Source: Rhabdornis inornatus (Eukaryota; Chordata; Aves; Passeriformes; Rhabdornithidae). From it: a DNA stretch of 64,000 bases. The notes under the pieces were generated by a model. The model was given only the letters and a program-made list of their open reading frames with translations, was not told the origin of the DNA and made no database searches. Below, piece after piece: positions 50,009-63,376 of the stretch (its first letter is position 1; each line of letters opens with the position of its first letter). Location: positions 1,736,001 to 1,800,000 of the forward strand of contig VWZS01003477.1 in the NCBI GenBank assembly GCA_013397075.1, written 5' to 3'. The translations under genes were made by a program, and so were the position numbers.

Positions 50009-50146
50009 GGGATTACTGCCACAGCTGCGCTACCAGAGAGTGGTTCATCACTGGCCTTACGAGCCCTAGGGTGGGGCTCACTCTATGCATGGTGTGGAGT
50101 TGGATTGCTGAGTTTTGCTATCTGGAAGGCTCTGGGTGTGCACAGC
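50009..50146 (+). CDS. TMEM242: TMEM242 exon 3 (conserved core, second membrane segment)
   Basis: The 138-base exon encodes 46 residues in phase 0: GITATAALPESGSSLALRAL, then GWGSLYAWCGVGLLSF, then AIWKALGVHS. It is almost identical to human TMEM242, where the same block reads TAALPESGSSLALRALGWGS and continues to WKALGVHS. This is the most conserved part of the protein. LYAWCGVGLLSFAIWKAL is the second transmembrane segment. The acceptor is ttctag/GGG and the donor AGC/GTAAGT, which is strong. The preceding SK plus GI corresponds to human NKGSM, so the exon join is as expected. Exons 1-3 together give 125 codons; human TMEM242 is 141 residues. Confidence 0.97.
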
Positions 50147-52679
50147 GTAAGTAGCAAGTATGATTCTCTCAGCTCCATGTTTTTCCTTGGATAATGCATC
50201 TTGAGATGGCATCTCTGCACTACTTCAGCCTAAGAATTACACCTGCATTCACCCCAGTAGAATGACTAACTAGAATGTGTACAAACAGGGAAGGTGTTCT
50301 TACATCTGCAAAAAATGGCATGCTGTGGGAGAAAACGGTTTAGGAGGAGGAACAGTTTTGTCTCGCTTTATGTTTATTTGCACAGATGTTTCAGATACCT
50401 CGCAAAAGAGCCAGTGTTCTAATTTAGAGACTAAAATAGTAGCTGCAAGCTTCCTATATCCTTTCCTTATTGAACTGAAGGCTACCCCCCTGAATCTTAT
50501 TTTTAGAGCAATACATTTATTTGTCCAAGTTCTATTTTTTGCACCAGGGCACAGAGGATGTAAGAAAAACTGAAAGGAAACCAGCTTGCTTTCTAGAAGC
50601 GGCAAGGGGACAGAAGATTGAGTATCCTGTGCATTAGAATGGTGGTCCTTGGCATGTCACTTCAAGGCAAAGAAGCTCAGGAAGCATTTGTACATCCCAG
50701 GGTATCAGCTACGGCTATCTTTAGTAAATTGATTATGTTGCAGTATTTCACAGTGTTGAGTGTGAACACTAAAGTTCATGTGAGCATTTTTGTTTGCTCC
50801 TAGTAATGAGCCATGACTTAAAGAGTCCCCTGCAGCTATAAGTAAGGGAGAGCTGTTTGCATCCTCTTTAGGACTAGGAATGAATAGACTTCCTTTACCT
50901 TACATGGTAATTATTTATATATTCAGCAAAGCATATATAAAAAAGAAAGATGATACTACTTCATTTTAGTACTGTTCTCATTAATCTTTATTCAAGTTCT
51001 CATTTCTTGTCTGCTCTGGTGATGTATCCTGTAGCTCACAATTTGAATCCCAAATACAGCATTACACAATCCTTTATTTCTTAGCTTTCAATGTTGATTC
51101 TCAGTAGGAACAGATAAAGGAAGGCTGAACACCAAAAAAGCATGGTAAGACATAGGAGGCAGCTACAACTCATTTTGTTTAAACTGAAGTCCCCCATGTA
51201 TGGCTGTATTGGAATGTCAGAGAAGGGAGAGGAAGAGTGGGAGTTCATACTCTCTGCATGCTGAGCTACAACAGTTCACTCAGTTTGCTGGCAGTTGTAT
51301 CACAAGTCAGGAGGACTCATTTCACACTATACTGCCAGTTCTGATTTCTCATTCTGTCAGTGTCTGGTCTGCTGAAGGACAGCAGAGTCTGACCCTAGTC
51401 TGCAATTTACATTACCTGTTTCATGGTAAGCTTAATTTTTACTTCCTTGAGAAGTAGTGGCCTAGACCCACAGTTACTGGTTGCCCTGTGAAGCTTTTCT
51501 TGAGGCTGCCTGCCGGGGAACACCCACATAAGCTTAAGATGGCCAATCCCCAGGACATGTCTGAGTCTCATGGGGCTTCTGACAGCAAGGGCTCTTGTGT
51601 CAGAAGCAAACTGCAAGCATTTTAGAGAATTGTTGAGTGTTCCTGGTCAGAAAGGTGCACCTTATTATATTTTGTGTTATGTTAGTGTTGAAAGGAGGTG
51701 GGGGAAACTGTATTTTAAAAGGCTCTTGCAAATGTCTGTTAGTATTGTTTTCTGTTGTGGAGTACTTATGTTTCACTGTAGTAGTGCACAGTGAGAATTG
51801 CAGATGCTGAAGGCAGTAGATTCCTGTCAAGAGATGATTTGGAACAGCTCTCTATGCTTTCCACTGAGATATTTATTGCATTCACTATAGACTTTTAAAT
51901 TTTCACTGCAGAAAGGAAACACATACAATAGTGCTATTCATAATTGCAGAATCAAAAATCAGCAATTTGTAAATTTCCTGTCACTATAGAGCTGTTAAAA
52001 TCAACTATATACATGTTTAAAATTGCTGGAGGTACGAAAGAAGAAGCATGCTACAAAAGGAAATATTGTGACCAAAGAAGTTCATAGCAGTAAAAATAAA
52101 TTAGACCCTTAAACATGTGCTCATTTTCAGAAGGGCATGTTTTTATTTGCTATGTTTTCCTGAAATTTCTGGGGAACATTGTGATACTTTTGAAAATTCT
52201 TACTTGCTTTCATGAATGAGCTGCCCCTGGACCTGCTAATTAGTGACCTGGCCCTACTGGGCAGCAGCTTCATCTGTTATCTGTTAAAGGGCAATATTGA
52301 TAACATTATTGACAGCTAATAGTCTCTTGATCTTAATTGTTTCTCAGTATTAAATTGTGAAGGATAGTAAAATTCTGATTGTAAGCAGTGCAGGTGCTTC
52401 ATTTGCAGGTAGGGGTACCTCAGCTCCAGCACTCTCTCAAATCCTTTGCCAGCTCAGCCCTGTGACTCTCTGCGTGGGAATAAATTCTTGGTTGGGAATA
52501 AGGGACTTGACTTTCACTTGAAGGGTTTGAAGGGGAGTTCCAAGTCAAGTAAGACCGAATTGTTAGGTGTTTAATGGCTCGAGTAATGTGAAAGAGTAAA
52601 GTACGAGAAGCCTCAGTGGAAAATGAGATGTGAGGGATTGGCAGAAGTCACACGAAAAGGAGTAACAGAGCCAGCAGAT

Positions 52680-53290
52680 CTTGCCGGGGAACTGGCGTGG
52701 CCAGGGAGGCCATGGGGCAGTTCCGTCCTGGCCGGCCCGCAGCACACCGTGGCAGGGCCGGAGAAGGAGAGCAGAGCTGCTCACTGAGGTTGGAGAAGTG
52801 CAGTGCAAGGTGTGCTCGGTGCTGCTTGTGCTTTGAACGCCGCCCACGCCAGCCGCGCCCCGGCAAGAAGGCAGGGGATGTGCAGTCGGTGCCACTGGGC
52901 GGCTCTGATCCTTGTGAGCAGCCCGGCCCGGCAGGAAGCGGTGGCGAGCCTCTCCCGCACACCTGGAGGGCAGAAGGGAGCCAGGCAGGCGCTGCTGCAC
53001 CCCGGTCCCGGTTGCGTTCCCGGTTTGTGTTCCTGCCCCCGCTCCCCGCGGCTCCCCCGGGGCCGGGCGCGGCCGGGGCGCCGCCGCTGCCCCGCAGCGA
53101 CACCCGGTGGTGCCTGCCGGAACTGCAGCGGCCGCGCCAGGATCCCGGCTCATCCCTGATCCCGGGACTGCGCGCTGTGTCGCGCCGGCAGCCGGGCTTT
53201 GGGCAAGCCGTGCTGCCCTGCCGGACCGTGCTGCCCCCAGCCACAGCCCAGCAGAGCGGCCTCACCGGCCGTCGCTGCCAAAATGCTTCT
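52680..53290. promoter_or_regulatory. isolated CpG island inside TMEM242 intron 3
   Basis: A sharply bounded GC- and CpG-rich block of about 0.6 kb has ccgcgg, gggccgggcgcggcc-type runs (53,041-53,100) in otherwise AT-rich intron. It contains no recognised exon. Long frames on both strands (up to 229 codons) come from scarce stops in GC-rich DNA; the products are Pro/Gly/Arg/Ala-rich on both strands and resemble nothing known. It could be an alternative or noncoding-RNA promoter, or another regulatory island. Confidence 0.7.
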
Positions 53291-55080
53291 AATGGTGGGA
53301 TACGTGTTTCCTGTGAGCGTGAATTATTGATGGGACAGCGAGTGATTCATAAAGTATGCATTACCCTAAGTTGTGTGGCTGTTTAAATTATCTTGTAATC
53401 TCTCCCAAAGTCAGAGATGAAACGACAAGAGCGAAGTGGAATGATATTTCCTTGATGAGTTGTAATTAATCTCTGTTAGTGGCGTGATTGCTCAGCAGTT
53501 TGTGTCGTGGAAGGAAACTGAAGCCACAGTTCAGGATGCCTCATCCTCACACCTTCTGGGACAGCCTGTATTTGCCCTAGAAGCAAATTGTTGTTAAGAT
53601 TCCTTCCAGGCACTGAGGTGATGGACCAGATTTGGTGATTCTAGATTTTTATTGAATCTTCATGGTTTATTAGTTCTTAAGACAGTGCTGTGACAATGCC
53701 TGCTTCTAGCTCTTAAATGGCTTTATTGTTAAAGGTGGTTCCCTATAGCTTTACGGTCCGCTGCTTTTATGCCAGCTTCAAAACCCAGGGGTGAGAGTAA
53801 GTAACTGATCTTTATGTCTTGGTAAGGAGTATAAAAGATTTTACACTGTCTCAGGTTGGGTTGTTAACATTCCCTGATTGCAGTTACCACTGTTGTAATC
53901 TGAAGACAGGCTGATAAGTAATAAATGTTACTGAATTCCATTCAACTCTTATTCTGAAATGAAGTGATGGTTCAATGAGGACTTAGTTTGATATAGGTTC
54001 TATTTTTCAGTAGCATAAAAGAAATCTTTTTTTAGAACCTGGGAGATGGTGCTTATGTACTTTATATTGTACCTCTTGCAGAAAATAATCAGGTGTCAGT
54101 GATAATCAGACAAAAATATTTAAATTTTCTCTACTTTTGATTATCTCTGAGCATAGAAAATTTGTCTGTATTAGTGAGTGTCGTCGAGCAGCAGCACTGG
54201 GGCAGTGAAACATTGAGGACCTGATACCTACCACCATTCCAGGAATTCTCAAAATTTGGACTGACACTGGCCTTGCCCCATGGCTTGAATGCCTGTTGGC
54301 AGTTGAACTATGTTACGTGCACTGCTAGAATGCTGCTTCAGATTTGTGTCACCCTAAAAAACTGCTGGTCATGCATTTTGAGACTGTCCAGTAGTTACAC
54401 AGACTCATGCCCAGGAAGCATGGATAACTGGGAGATTGGCTTCCAAAGAGCACTCCTGATCTGAATCTGAGACTCATCCAGACATACGTACAGCCTTCCC
54501 CTCTGAGGCAGCTTACAATGTGGAAAGATACCTGCCATGTTAAACACAAGCTTGAAATAATTCTGGCTTGAAATAAAATGGCACCATTGTTTTCAACAAG
54601 TTTATTTGCTATTTAACAACTTCCACATCATGGTATTATCTTACATGGCATTACCTTACTGGTTTCGAGCTTGCAACATGCAAACCATGTAGGTGGCCAC
54701 TCCTGGTGCAGTGGGATGACTCTTTGCTGATGCAAGATATGGAAGTATTGAAATAAATTTTGTAGAAAAGGTTGGCCAGTTTATCATTTTAGGTTTATTT
54801 TAAAGTTGAATACTAGTTGAAACACCTTATTTCAACATTCTGTATGTGAGCTGTTCAATGAAATTTAGAATTTTCAGTTAAAGAATAAATGGCATTTCAC
54901 TCAGTAAAAATTTTTAGAAGTAAAATATTCAAAATATCTTAAACCTGCTATTGTTACAGTTGAACTAGAGAAGTATTTTTATTGATGTTTCCAAAAATTA
55001 AACCTTTTCAATTTTATTTACCTATTCTGCTAGTATTATGATCCAGCACAACTTTTTATTTCTGGGAAAAATTTTAGTGT

Positions 55081-55163
55081 GAATAACTAGGGTTGGAAGG
55101 GACCACTGGAAATTATGTAATCCAATTCTCCTGCCAAGGCAGGGTCGCCTACAGCAGGTGACA
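55081..55163 (-). mobile_element. short CR1 3' tail, minus orientation
   Basis: The plus strand carries 'gggttggaagggaccactgg', 'atccaattctcctgccaagg' and 'cagggtcgcctacagcagg', the reverse complement of a CR1 3' end. Only about 80 bases remain. Confidence 0.8.
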
Positions 55164-55314
55164 GTTTTCTATAAGTTTTCTAGAATTTTTTAGAAGTTAA
55201 CTTTGGAGTTATGAACCTTTCTTTTAAAAGAAACTTGTAGCTACAGAATACATGGCAGATACTAAAACATACCTATTAATGTCTGATGTTCTATTTCTTT
55301 TCTTCTTTTTTAAG

Positions 55315-55470
55315 CTGCCAGCAATTATGAACCTTCTTTTAAAAGCAGAACAATGCCCTCAGCCCTAGACTGAAGTGTACACCAATTAACAAACAAGATA
55401 AATTATGCTTTACAATCCCTCTTGTTCTTCATGTCTCCAATAAATCAGGTTTAATTTCCTCAAAAATAAA
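55315..55470 (+). other. candidate alternative last exon of TMEM242 with poly(A) signals
   Basis: A strong pyrimidine tract and acceptor (ttcttctttttttaag type, AG at 55,313-55,314) precede a frame that, joined in phase 0 to exon 3, would add 17 residues (LPAIMNLLLKAEQCPQP) and stop at TAG 55,366-55,368. AATAAA hexamers follow at 55,439 and 55,465, with a T/G-rich stretch after. It has no similarity to the conserved TMEM242 C-terminus, so if used it would make a short isoform. All parts are common by chance; no transcript evidence is available here. Confidence 0.25.
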
Positions 55471-57721
55471 AGCATTCTCTGTTGCATAGGAAAAGGATTG
55501 GGATGATTCATATGTACGTTTGTGAGATTCTGATTGTTGCTGTTCTGTGGAAAGCTGGAAAAATAAGTTAGAAGAATTGCTTAGCAATTTGTGACTAATA
55601 TACTTATAAAATATTAGTTTATCACTTTTATGGTGTCTCCTAATGAAATATCCTGTTTTTCATTGATCTTAACCTTTAAAACATTAAGAGTCTAAAACAA
55701 TTGCATGGCCATAAAGAGATATCTAAAACAATTAGAAGCAATGCAGAGAATATATGCTTGTTGTGGCCTTGGTGGTAAGAACATTTCCTAAGTGAACTGC
55801 TTTTCTCCACAAAAAAACCCCTAACCTCCAGGTCACCATTTTAAGCATAAAAATAACATCCCCCTGCTTATGTTGAGTGATATTTGTTATAATTTTGTGA
55901 AAGTATGATCATAAGAACAGTATAAATACAAAGGAGTATTGGCTTTAAGGATGGATTAATTTAAAACAGAAGATGAGAGCATGGGGGCATAGTCTTTAAA
56001 TATGGCATCTGTAAATTGTACTAAGATTTATAAATCCCAATATAGGCGTATTGCAGTGGCTGAGATTTTTACTCTGTTTCATAAATGAGCAGATGTTGCT
56101 ATAAAAGCACCATATTTCCTAAAATAATTAGAGTAATCCTAGAGTAATTCCTAAATATTTTAAGTTTTTAATTATTGTTGTATTTAATCCTCACAAAAAT
56201 ATTATTTACTGAATTTCTGTTCTTTTTCTTGCTTGTGTCTGATAGTATAATAGAAACATACCTTTTTTTTGCTATTTCATGATCACGTATTTCTATATAA
56301 ATCAAATCTGCCCATTTTTTATTGCTCTTTTATTTCCTCAATGCTTATTTAAACTCAAGCTCTTAGAAAGAAGATGGAATACTAGTACAAGTTACCACTT
56401 CCTCCTCCTGTTTATCCTGGATTTTTCTCTGCTGCTTATATTGCCTAATTAGTTTGGTTTGGAGAAGACTTGCCTCCACATGTATATACTGCTATTATTT
56501 TATTCAAGAAGGGAAAAAAATTAAACCAATGAACTTCACTGTTTACTTGATCAGGCAGAATGCTTATTCAAGGATTAAGATCATCATTTTCCTACTGGAA
56601 AGCTGCTACATCTGCTTTATGAATAGGGACAGCTGTAAGGGAGTATTTCAAGAAATGGAAAGGCTGCAACTGTAGCTGTCGTGAGGAGTTTTGCTGTTGT
56701 GTCCTGGGAGGGGCTTGCAGCTGTTGGCTGCCGCCAACCCAGCTGTTGGGAAGCCTGTGGTCTGAAATGTCGCTGTGTCACCCCACATGGATGAGTGGGT
56801 TGATCCAGGTCTTGCCACATGCAACTGTAAACTGTGCATGTACAAGTAAAATCTGAATCCAGGTTTCTCTGATGGGTGTGAGTTACTCATCTTTTTCCCG
56901 TGCCATCGTCCTCTGTGTTAAGGGTGGTGTGTGGCCATGCTTGCTGTGCCCTCTGTGGGCCAAGACCCCAGCTGCTCCACTTGCTGGGGACATCTGGCTG
57001 TCCCTGCCTCCCTCTGCATGTCACACTGGCTCTGACAGCTTCCTGCATGGAATTCGGCCCCAGTCAAGGCGACAAAGCTCAAGCCTCACCAAAGAGTTTT
57101 GGGTTTTTGCTGCCCTTTCCCTTCCTTGAACCTCACTTGTGGTGATACATACAGTTAATTCCTGGACATAGAGAGGAAAAAAATTACTCAGGTTGTTGTT
57201 TGCAGGAACTGCCTGCTTGCAGACAGTCCATATTTCTGAATTTAATTCAGAAATCCAAATTACAGCACAGAAGAGTTTATAGGGTTGGGGCACTCATCCT
57301 GTGATTTTGGGTCCATTAACCAGCTAGCTTTATAAATTTGGATATTTAACTACTTTAAATTTAAAATTATTTCAAGATTAATTTTTCAAATTGCCCAGGG
57401 TGACTAAGGGGCAATGACTAATATACCATAATAGACTAATCATGTGGATGTCCTTTCCAGGCACCCAGATTTGAAAGTAAGATTCTGCAGAAATAAATGG
57501 TACATTCTTCAGTGATATCCATACTCCATTTTTCTGCATGGTGCGAAAGTGCTTATTTTAAGATACCACATACTACAAAAATTTAAGTCCTTGACATTTA
57601 TTTCAAGAAAATATCAACATGGGAATGTATAAAAGTGAAAAGAACACTCCTGTATTTCTGAACCTGAGGAAATTCCTTTTGTTTTTCAGAATCCAGTTTA
57701 TAAAATTACTGTCTCTGTGAA

Positions 57722-57754
57722 TAAAAAAAAAAAAAAAGAAAAAGAAAAAAAAAA
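57722..57754. repeat. A-rich simple repeat
   Basis: Runs of A are broken by single G. Low complexity within intron 3. Confidence 0.85.
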
Positions 57755-60457
57755 CATCATTAGCTAACCACATCCTTTTTTTTTAACCCCTTAAATTCAA
57801 AATAACCTAGCCTTAACCCAAAACAGTTTTCCTTTCTTTAGGCTTTTCTACTGGAATAGAATCTTATTTCCACTTTGGGAGCTAAGCCATATTTGCACAG
57901 AAATTAAACCAAAATGAGGCTGGTAAAACATGTTTATGATGTAGATCAGCTCTCTTCCCATTTGTGAATGAGCAACATGTCTTCTGCACTCATGGAAAAG
58001 TAACATGAGGAATGTATTTCATGTGTTTTATCTCTTCATGTGACCCAGTAATTGGAATAGAGGCAGCTTGACCCCTGTGACTTGACAGCTCTCTGTAGTT
58101 CACCAGAAGTTCAAGGCAGAATATGGAGTAGCTGTGGGAGGCTGCTACATATTTATAATTGTTTGGGAGCTGTGGCAGCTTCGTTCTAAACAATGATGGT
58201 CCTCTCCCGCTCTCCTTGTGAAGTTGGCTTAGGTTGTTTTCATGTTGTTTTTCTTTTAAAAAGCACAGGACGTGTTTTACCCACTTACACAGGATTTATA
58301 GAGATAAATTTGTGGGAAAATATGTCTATGTGTTTGTTTAATTTTAGGCACTGTAAATAGCCCTCTGATTTCAAAGAGGGTGCTCAACGCTACATAAGGT
58401 TAGGCAGATTTGTAAGCCTCCATGAGACAGGGGGCCAGTGTGAGCTCCTGACTTCTCTAGATGGTTTAACATAATTCTGCTGCTGCTTTTCTCTATGTAA
58501 GCCTGAAATACTGGAATTAGCAGATAGGTGCTGAACAGGGTACTATGAGAGTACATAAAAAACATTAGGTTGTTTACTGCCAGGATTTACACTCTCAGGG
58601 CCATTTTCATGGACTTGTAATTCTGCATAATCCAAACATTTGTGATGCCTTTGCCAGTGAAGTGCAAGATATAAGAATGTGAACCAGAGCTCTATTTCCC
58701 ATGTTATTCCAGAGCTGGCAGAGTGACCCTCAGTGAGTGCCCCATTTTACACTGAGAGAAGGACAATCACCTTCAGCTGCCAGGCTGGCTGCTCTGCTCC
58801 TCCACTCCTGCAAGGGCTCAGCACTTGTCATTTTCTACAAATAACTTACTATTTCTGTATGTGGCCCTTGGTAATCGTTTGCTAACAAGGTCAACAGCAA
58901 TCATTGTAAGATTTGGGAAAAAGGTGGCAAGAGCAATCCTCACTGATGCTTTTAAATCCAGGGCAGCCTGCCTCATCTTCATGCTTTGTGAAATGAATGG
59001 TGGCTGAGGAGAGCAGAGGGCATGTACATACTGTATTCTGTTGCCACTTGATGTTCCAGTTCAGGGCATCTAACCTCATTTGACTTGGAAGCTAATGTAA
59101 GCAGTTCTTACTGATATGAGTACTAAAATAGGAAACTAATAATTCCTGGAATCTGCGTTGGCCTATTATGAATGTCAGACATTAAAGAGAACATTTCTTC
59201 ATAAAACTTTGATTCTAGGAATCAAATAGACTCTTTTAGCCCCTCTTCCATTCATTTTAATATGAACGGCCATGTAAGTGCTCTCGGTAATAATGCTATC
59301 CCAATTTTTGTGTGACATTCTGTCAAGGATGTACATTAAAACGAGATTATTAAATGGAAGATGCTTTTAGGTCCCCATATTTTTGCCATCTGAGGCAGGA
59401 TCATTAGGTTAAGATAAGAAAATAACAGTGATCTGTAGCTATTACAGATTATTTAATGCAGTAAGGTAGATGATACCCTTTTAGAAAGAAGCCTGACAGA
59501 GGTAGAACAGTTACTGTAATTTATTTGGCAAGAAAAAACAGCGTAAAGCTCTGTAATATCTGTGACAAAAAATAAAATTCACTTGAGTGAAATTGACTTT
59601 AGCGATTCGCCTGCAGGAATGGAGCATGCTGGAATGTTAAGAAATGTGTTACAAATCGTTCATGTACCTCTTAGGTTCAGGAGCAGCAGTTGAGAGTGTC
59701 CTGTGGTATTGAAGGCAGCAGGAAGAGGTAAAATACATTCAGCTTTTAGTGCTTGGTTTACTGCACTATTAATTGAAGACATTATCACAGTTGAACTGAG
59801 TACCCCAGTGCTAGTGTGGCTGACAATAATAAAGAGGCAGCCATTGCAGTGAGTTATTCAAAACATTCCTGTGCTTAGTACATAGCACATTAGCTCTTGT
59901 AATTAAATTAAGGCCTTTTGATTTGAGACCACTGCTGTGAGTATTGTGGAATCTGCAGGAAATACAGGAGGAGATTTCCGGTAAGGGAGGAGAGAGGAGA
60001 AGAGACCTCTCACATTGCACATCTGCTGAAAAGGCAGGGCAAGACAGAGATTCCTAATTGCAGCATTTCCCTCATCAAGAGGTGTGTTTGTCTCAGGAGT
60101 TAAAGCAAGTAAAGACAAGGTCCCAATTCTCGCACCTCAAGTGTTTAGTATTAATAGAACATAAAGCTGATTAATTATCTTCACAAGAAGCTCACCACAC
60201 TGCAGGAGAACTGGACACTGGTAAGCCCAGTTTGTTGAAGAACTAACTTAAATGTTTAGTGGACAAATTTTACTTTCAGTGCAAGAATACTTTGAAGTTG
60301 CCATGGGCCTAGTACGACAGTGTCAACTAAATGCCAGCAAGAACAACCCAGAAGCCAGTGTGAGGTATTTTGGAGGCCAAGTTTAGTCCTAAATATAAAA
60401 ATATATTAAACAGAGTTTGATCAGTCAAGGCCCAGAAGACTGAGCTCTGCATCTCTG

Positions 60458-60515
60458 AGTCAGAATCATTTAGGCTGGAAAAGACCTCTATCATAAAGTT
60501 TGTCCATTGAGAAGT
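60458..60515 (-). mobile_element. short CR1 3' tail, minus orientation
   Basis: 'cagaatcatttaggctggaa' followed by 'aagacctctatcataaagt' is the reverse complement of the CR1 3' end (usual form gaatcat...ggttggaaaagacct). Only about 55 bases are recognisable. Confidence 0.75.
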
Positions 60516-61150
60516 TACAGCCTAAAATGGGATATTAGAATGATTTGTAAGCAGGCACACATTGTCAGTGGAAAAGAAGAGACAGGAACTTAGGGATGCG
60601 ATTTTCATGGTTATTTTTGTGGGTATACACCAGGTCTGTGACGTCAGAGAATAGTTCTCTTTGAAAGCTTTCTCCATGGTTTAAGATAAGTGAGTTTTAG
60701 AGGAATGCTTCGTGCGGGGAAGACAGTGACTGGGATTTGGAAGTGCATTTGGGAGAGCACCAAGAACAAATGTGGAAATGAAGGAAGAAACTCAGAAGCT
60801 GATCTTATTAGTGGAACAGGAAAGAAAGGGGAGGATATCTTAGAGGTCCAGATTGAAGCCCTAATGAAACATTGGACTGCACTTTCTGACTGGGATGGGA
60901 GGGGGAAAATAGGAGTTCGTGACTGGTACTAATTAAGTTGCTTAATGTCTTACTAGTGAGAGCTCAAAAACTGTTGTGGAGAGAAATAATCGGGTGCAGT
61001 ATCTTTTAAGTGCTATAGAAATGAAAACTTCAAGCAGGACTTAGTAGCTGTGACATTTGTACCAGGAAGAACTTGGCCCTGTTTTAGGCATACTGTGAAG
61101 TCATGTATTAATGAGGCCCACTCCAGTCGCTGCAGATAATGTCCTTCTTA

Positions 61151-61213
61151 AAGAGCTGACAACCTGAAGTGTTACACTTAGAAAGAGCTGACAGCCTAAA
61201 GTGTTACACTGAG
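61151..61213. repeat. tandem duplication, 32-bp period
   Basis: The block aagagctgacaacctgaagt plus gttacacttag is repeated 32 bases later as aagagctgacagcctaaagt plus gttacactgag, with three differences. It is a two-copy tandem duplication within intron 3. Confidence 0.9.
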
Positions 61214-63337
61214 AAGACAATGCACAGTAGTGATCAGCTTGGCATTACAATTTATTGGAATAGATCACTGTCCAGGAATCAGAAAGGAAGAAAATCTGCA
61301 GAAAAACATAAACATGGGTTGAAAGTTGTGAATTGCAGTGAAAACCTAGTTTTGTGCAGAGCAGGCTTGTGAAAAAGGGCAGGTGAGGGAGGAAGTGGCA
61401 AATGAAACACTGAGTCTGGCATCACTTCCAAAGTGATTTTACAAATAAGCATCAAAATCTGAGAAGACAAGGCTGAGGAAATTTCTTAGGGAGTCTTAAA
61501 AGCAAAAGGCAGACATTGAATAGTTCAGATATGATCCACGTGTTAAGGAAAAATTGCTTTTCCAGGAAATTAGTTGCTTTTACCTGCAGAACATAAATTA
61601 ATGTTCTGAGGGAATGGAAATCTATCTAATATTCTTATATCTGCAGCTGCTAGCAGTGTTTCGGTGCTTTCTAAATAAATACCTTTTTTTCTTTCAGAAC
61701 CGAGTTGTAGTGTTGTATTTCCCAGACAAGACTGCTTTTTGCATTCAAGAGTTAGGGTTTGGCATGTTAATAATTATGAGGTGGTTGTCAGAGTGAGGAA
61801 TCACTGCAGATTTCTGAGTCACTCCACCCATCTTCTTCTTTTTGAAGGCTTTATACAATTGCTTTTAGTTTCTCTTTGGTTTTGTGCATCTTCAATGGGG
61901 TAATGGAGGTGTCTTCTAGGGCTTATGAGGGCATCATTCAAATTTTACACTAAGAGAAATTTAAGTCTGTGTTTAGAAGCAGTCAGAAAATCCACATTGC
62001 ACCAGATCATTGGCTGGTGCTGAATGTTTTATCTTTGGTTATATCAACAGAACTACAGCATTTTACATCAGGTTACTATTTGACCATTCCTGTGTTCCAA
62101 ACATCCCAGATAATACTTCGAGTGAGATGAAAGAGTAGAAGAGTTGAATCACTCTTGAGGAAGCAAAAAATGTTAAGTAAATTGAATACTTTCCACCCAT
62201 CAGCAAGCTGGGATAACTTAATTACATAGGACTGGAAAAAACAGCTAAGCCAAAGCTCCTAAAACATTTCCTACTGTAAATACTTGTATTGAATTGTCAG
62301 CAATTGTTTAATGTAATTTGGGCTGTTCCTCTACGTCAGCTCTGATACTGGTGTTTATTATTCTTGGAAACATTAGCTGTCTATGAGAGCTTCTCAGTTT
62401 TAAATGAGAAGCAAAATTGTTAGTTTAGGAGCAATTGTGGGTGTTGATGGCCAAGATTTTTAAAAAACAAGAAGGAATAATTAATCAAAACAACTATCTG
62501 ATCAGAATGAAATATAAAACAGAGGGTGAGTTACTTTTACTTAGAAACAAAATCAGGAAAAAGCAAAAAGGATAATTTGGCTCTGAATTTTCCTCCTACT
62601 TTGTATAACATACATTTTTATTTGATTAGCAGTATCCAGGCATTATTACACAAAAATTGGGGCTCTGAAATGCTTTCATCCATCATAGTTAGCTACTGTC
62701 TTCCTAAAGGACTGGTAATTTTTTTGAAAATGGTTTCATTCTTTGTATCAGCTGTAACTTGAATAATTGCATTCCGGTAGCATGTCTGTAAAGAAGTCCC
62801 AGTTCTTTGTCAGAATTATTCATACACTGAAGGACTTGAAGAGAAAACAACCCAGAGGTATTTGTATAAGTACTGATGACCTATAACACACAAAACATAG
62901 GCATATGAAAGTAGATGCGTGTGTGGCTGTTTGGAATATCTAGATTTCCTGGAACCTCTCTGTGGGACATACTGCCTGAGACAGCATTTGCTCTTCAAGA
63001 GGTCATTGCATCCAGTGCTTGAATACCACATCCTGTCTTCTCTGTGTGAATGTCATAGATTCTGTCACAGAGCTTCCTAAAAATAGCGGTCCAAAACTTC
63101 CCCTGTACATCCTGCTGTTTGTGTAACAGGATTTTCACTGATCTGGTTTTTCCATGCCTATCCTTTAAAAATATATTGTATGTAAAAATACATGTAAAAC
63201 TCCTGGAAGAAGGAAGCTCACTAAATCTAAATATTCTGATAGAAGTGATTTTTATTTGAATGAATGTTTGGTTCTAGCATTCCAGGACTATCGAATCAGA
63301 CATTGGTGATAAAATTCTTAGCATAAATATAAATATC

Positions 63338-63376
63338 ATATATCTGTCTCTATATCTATCTATATTATATGGATAT
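63338..63376. repeat. (TATC)n/(AT)n microsatellite
   Basis: Tatctgtctc followed by tatatctatctatat units. An imperfect tetranucleotide repeat. Confidence 0.75.

Noticed and set aside
52563..53386. Long open frames on both strands of the intronic island (196-229 codons)
   Set aside because: Three or more overlapping frames are open at once in a CpG-rich block, the products have biased composition and no known similarity; explained by lack of stops.
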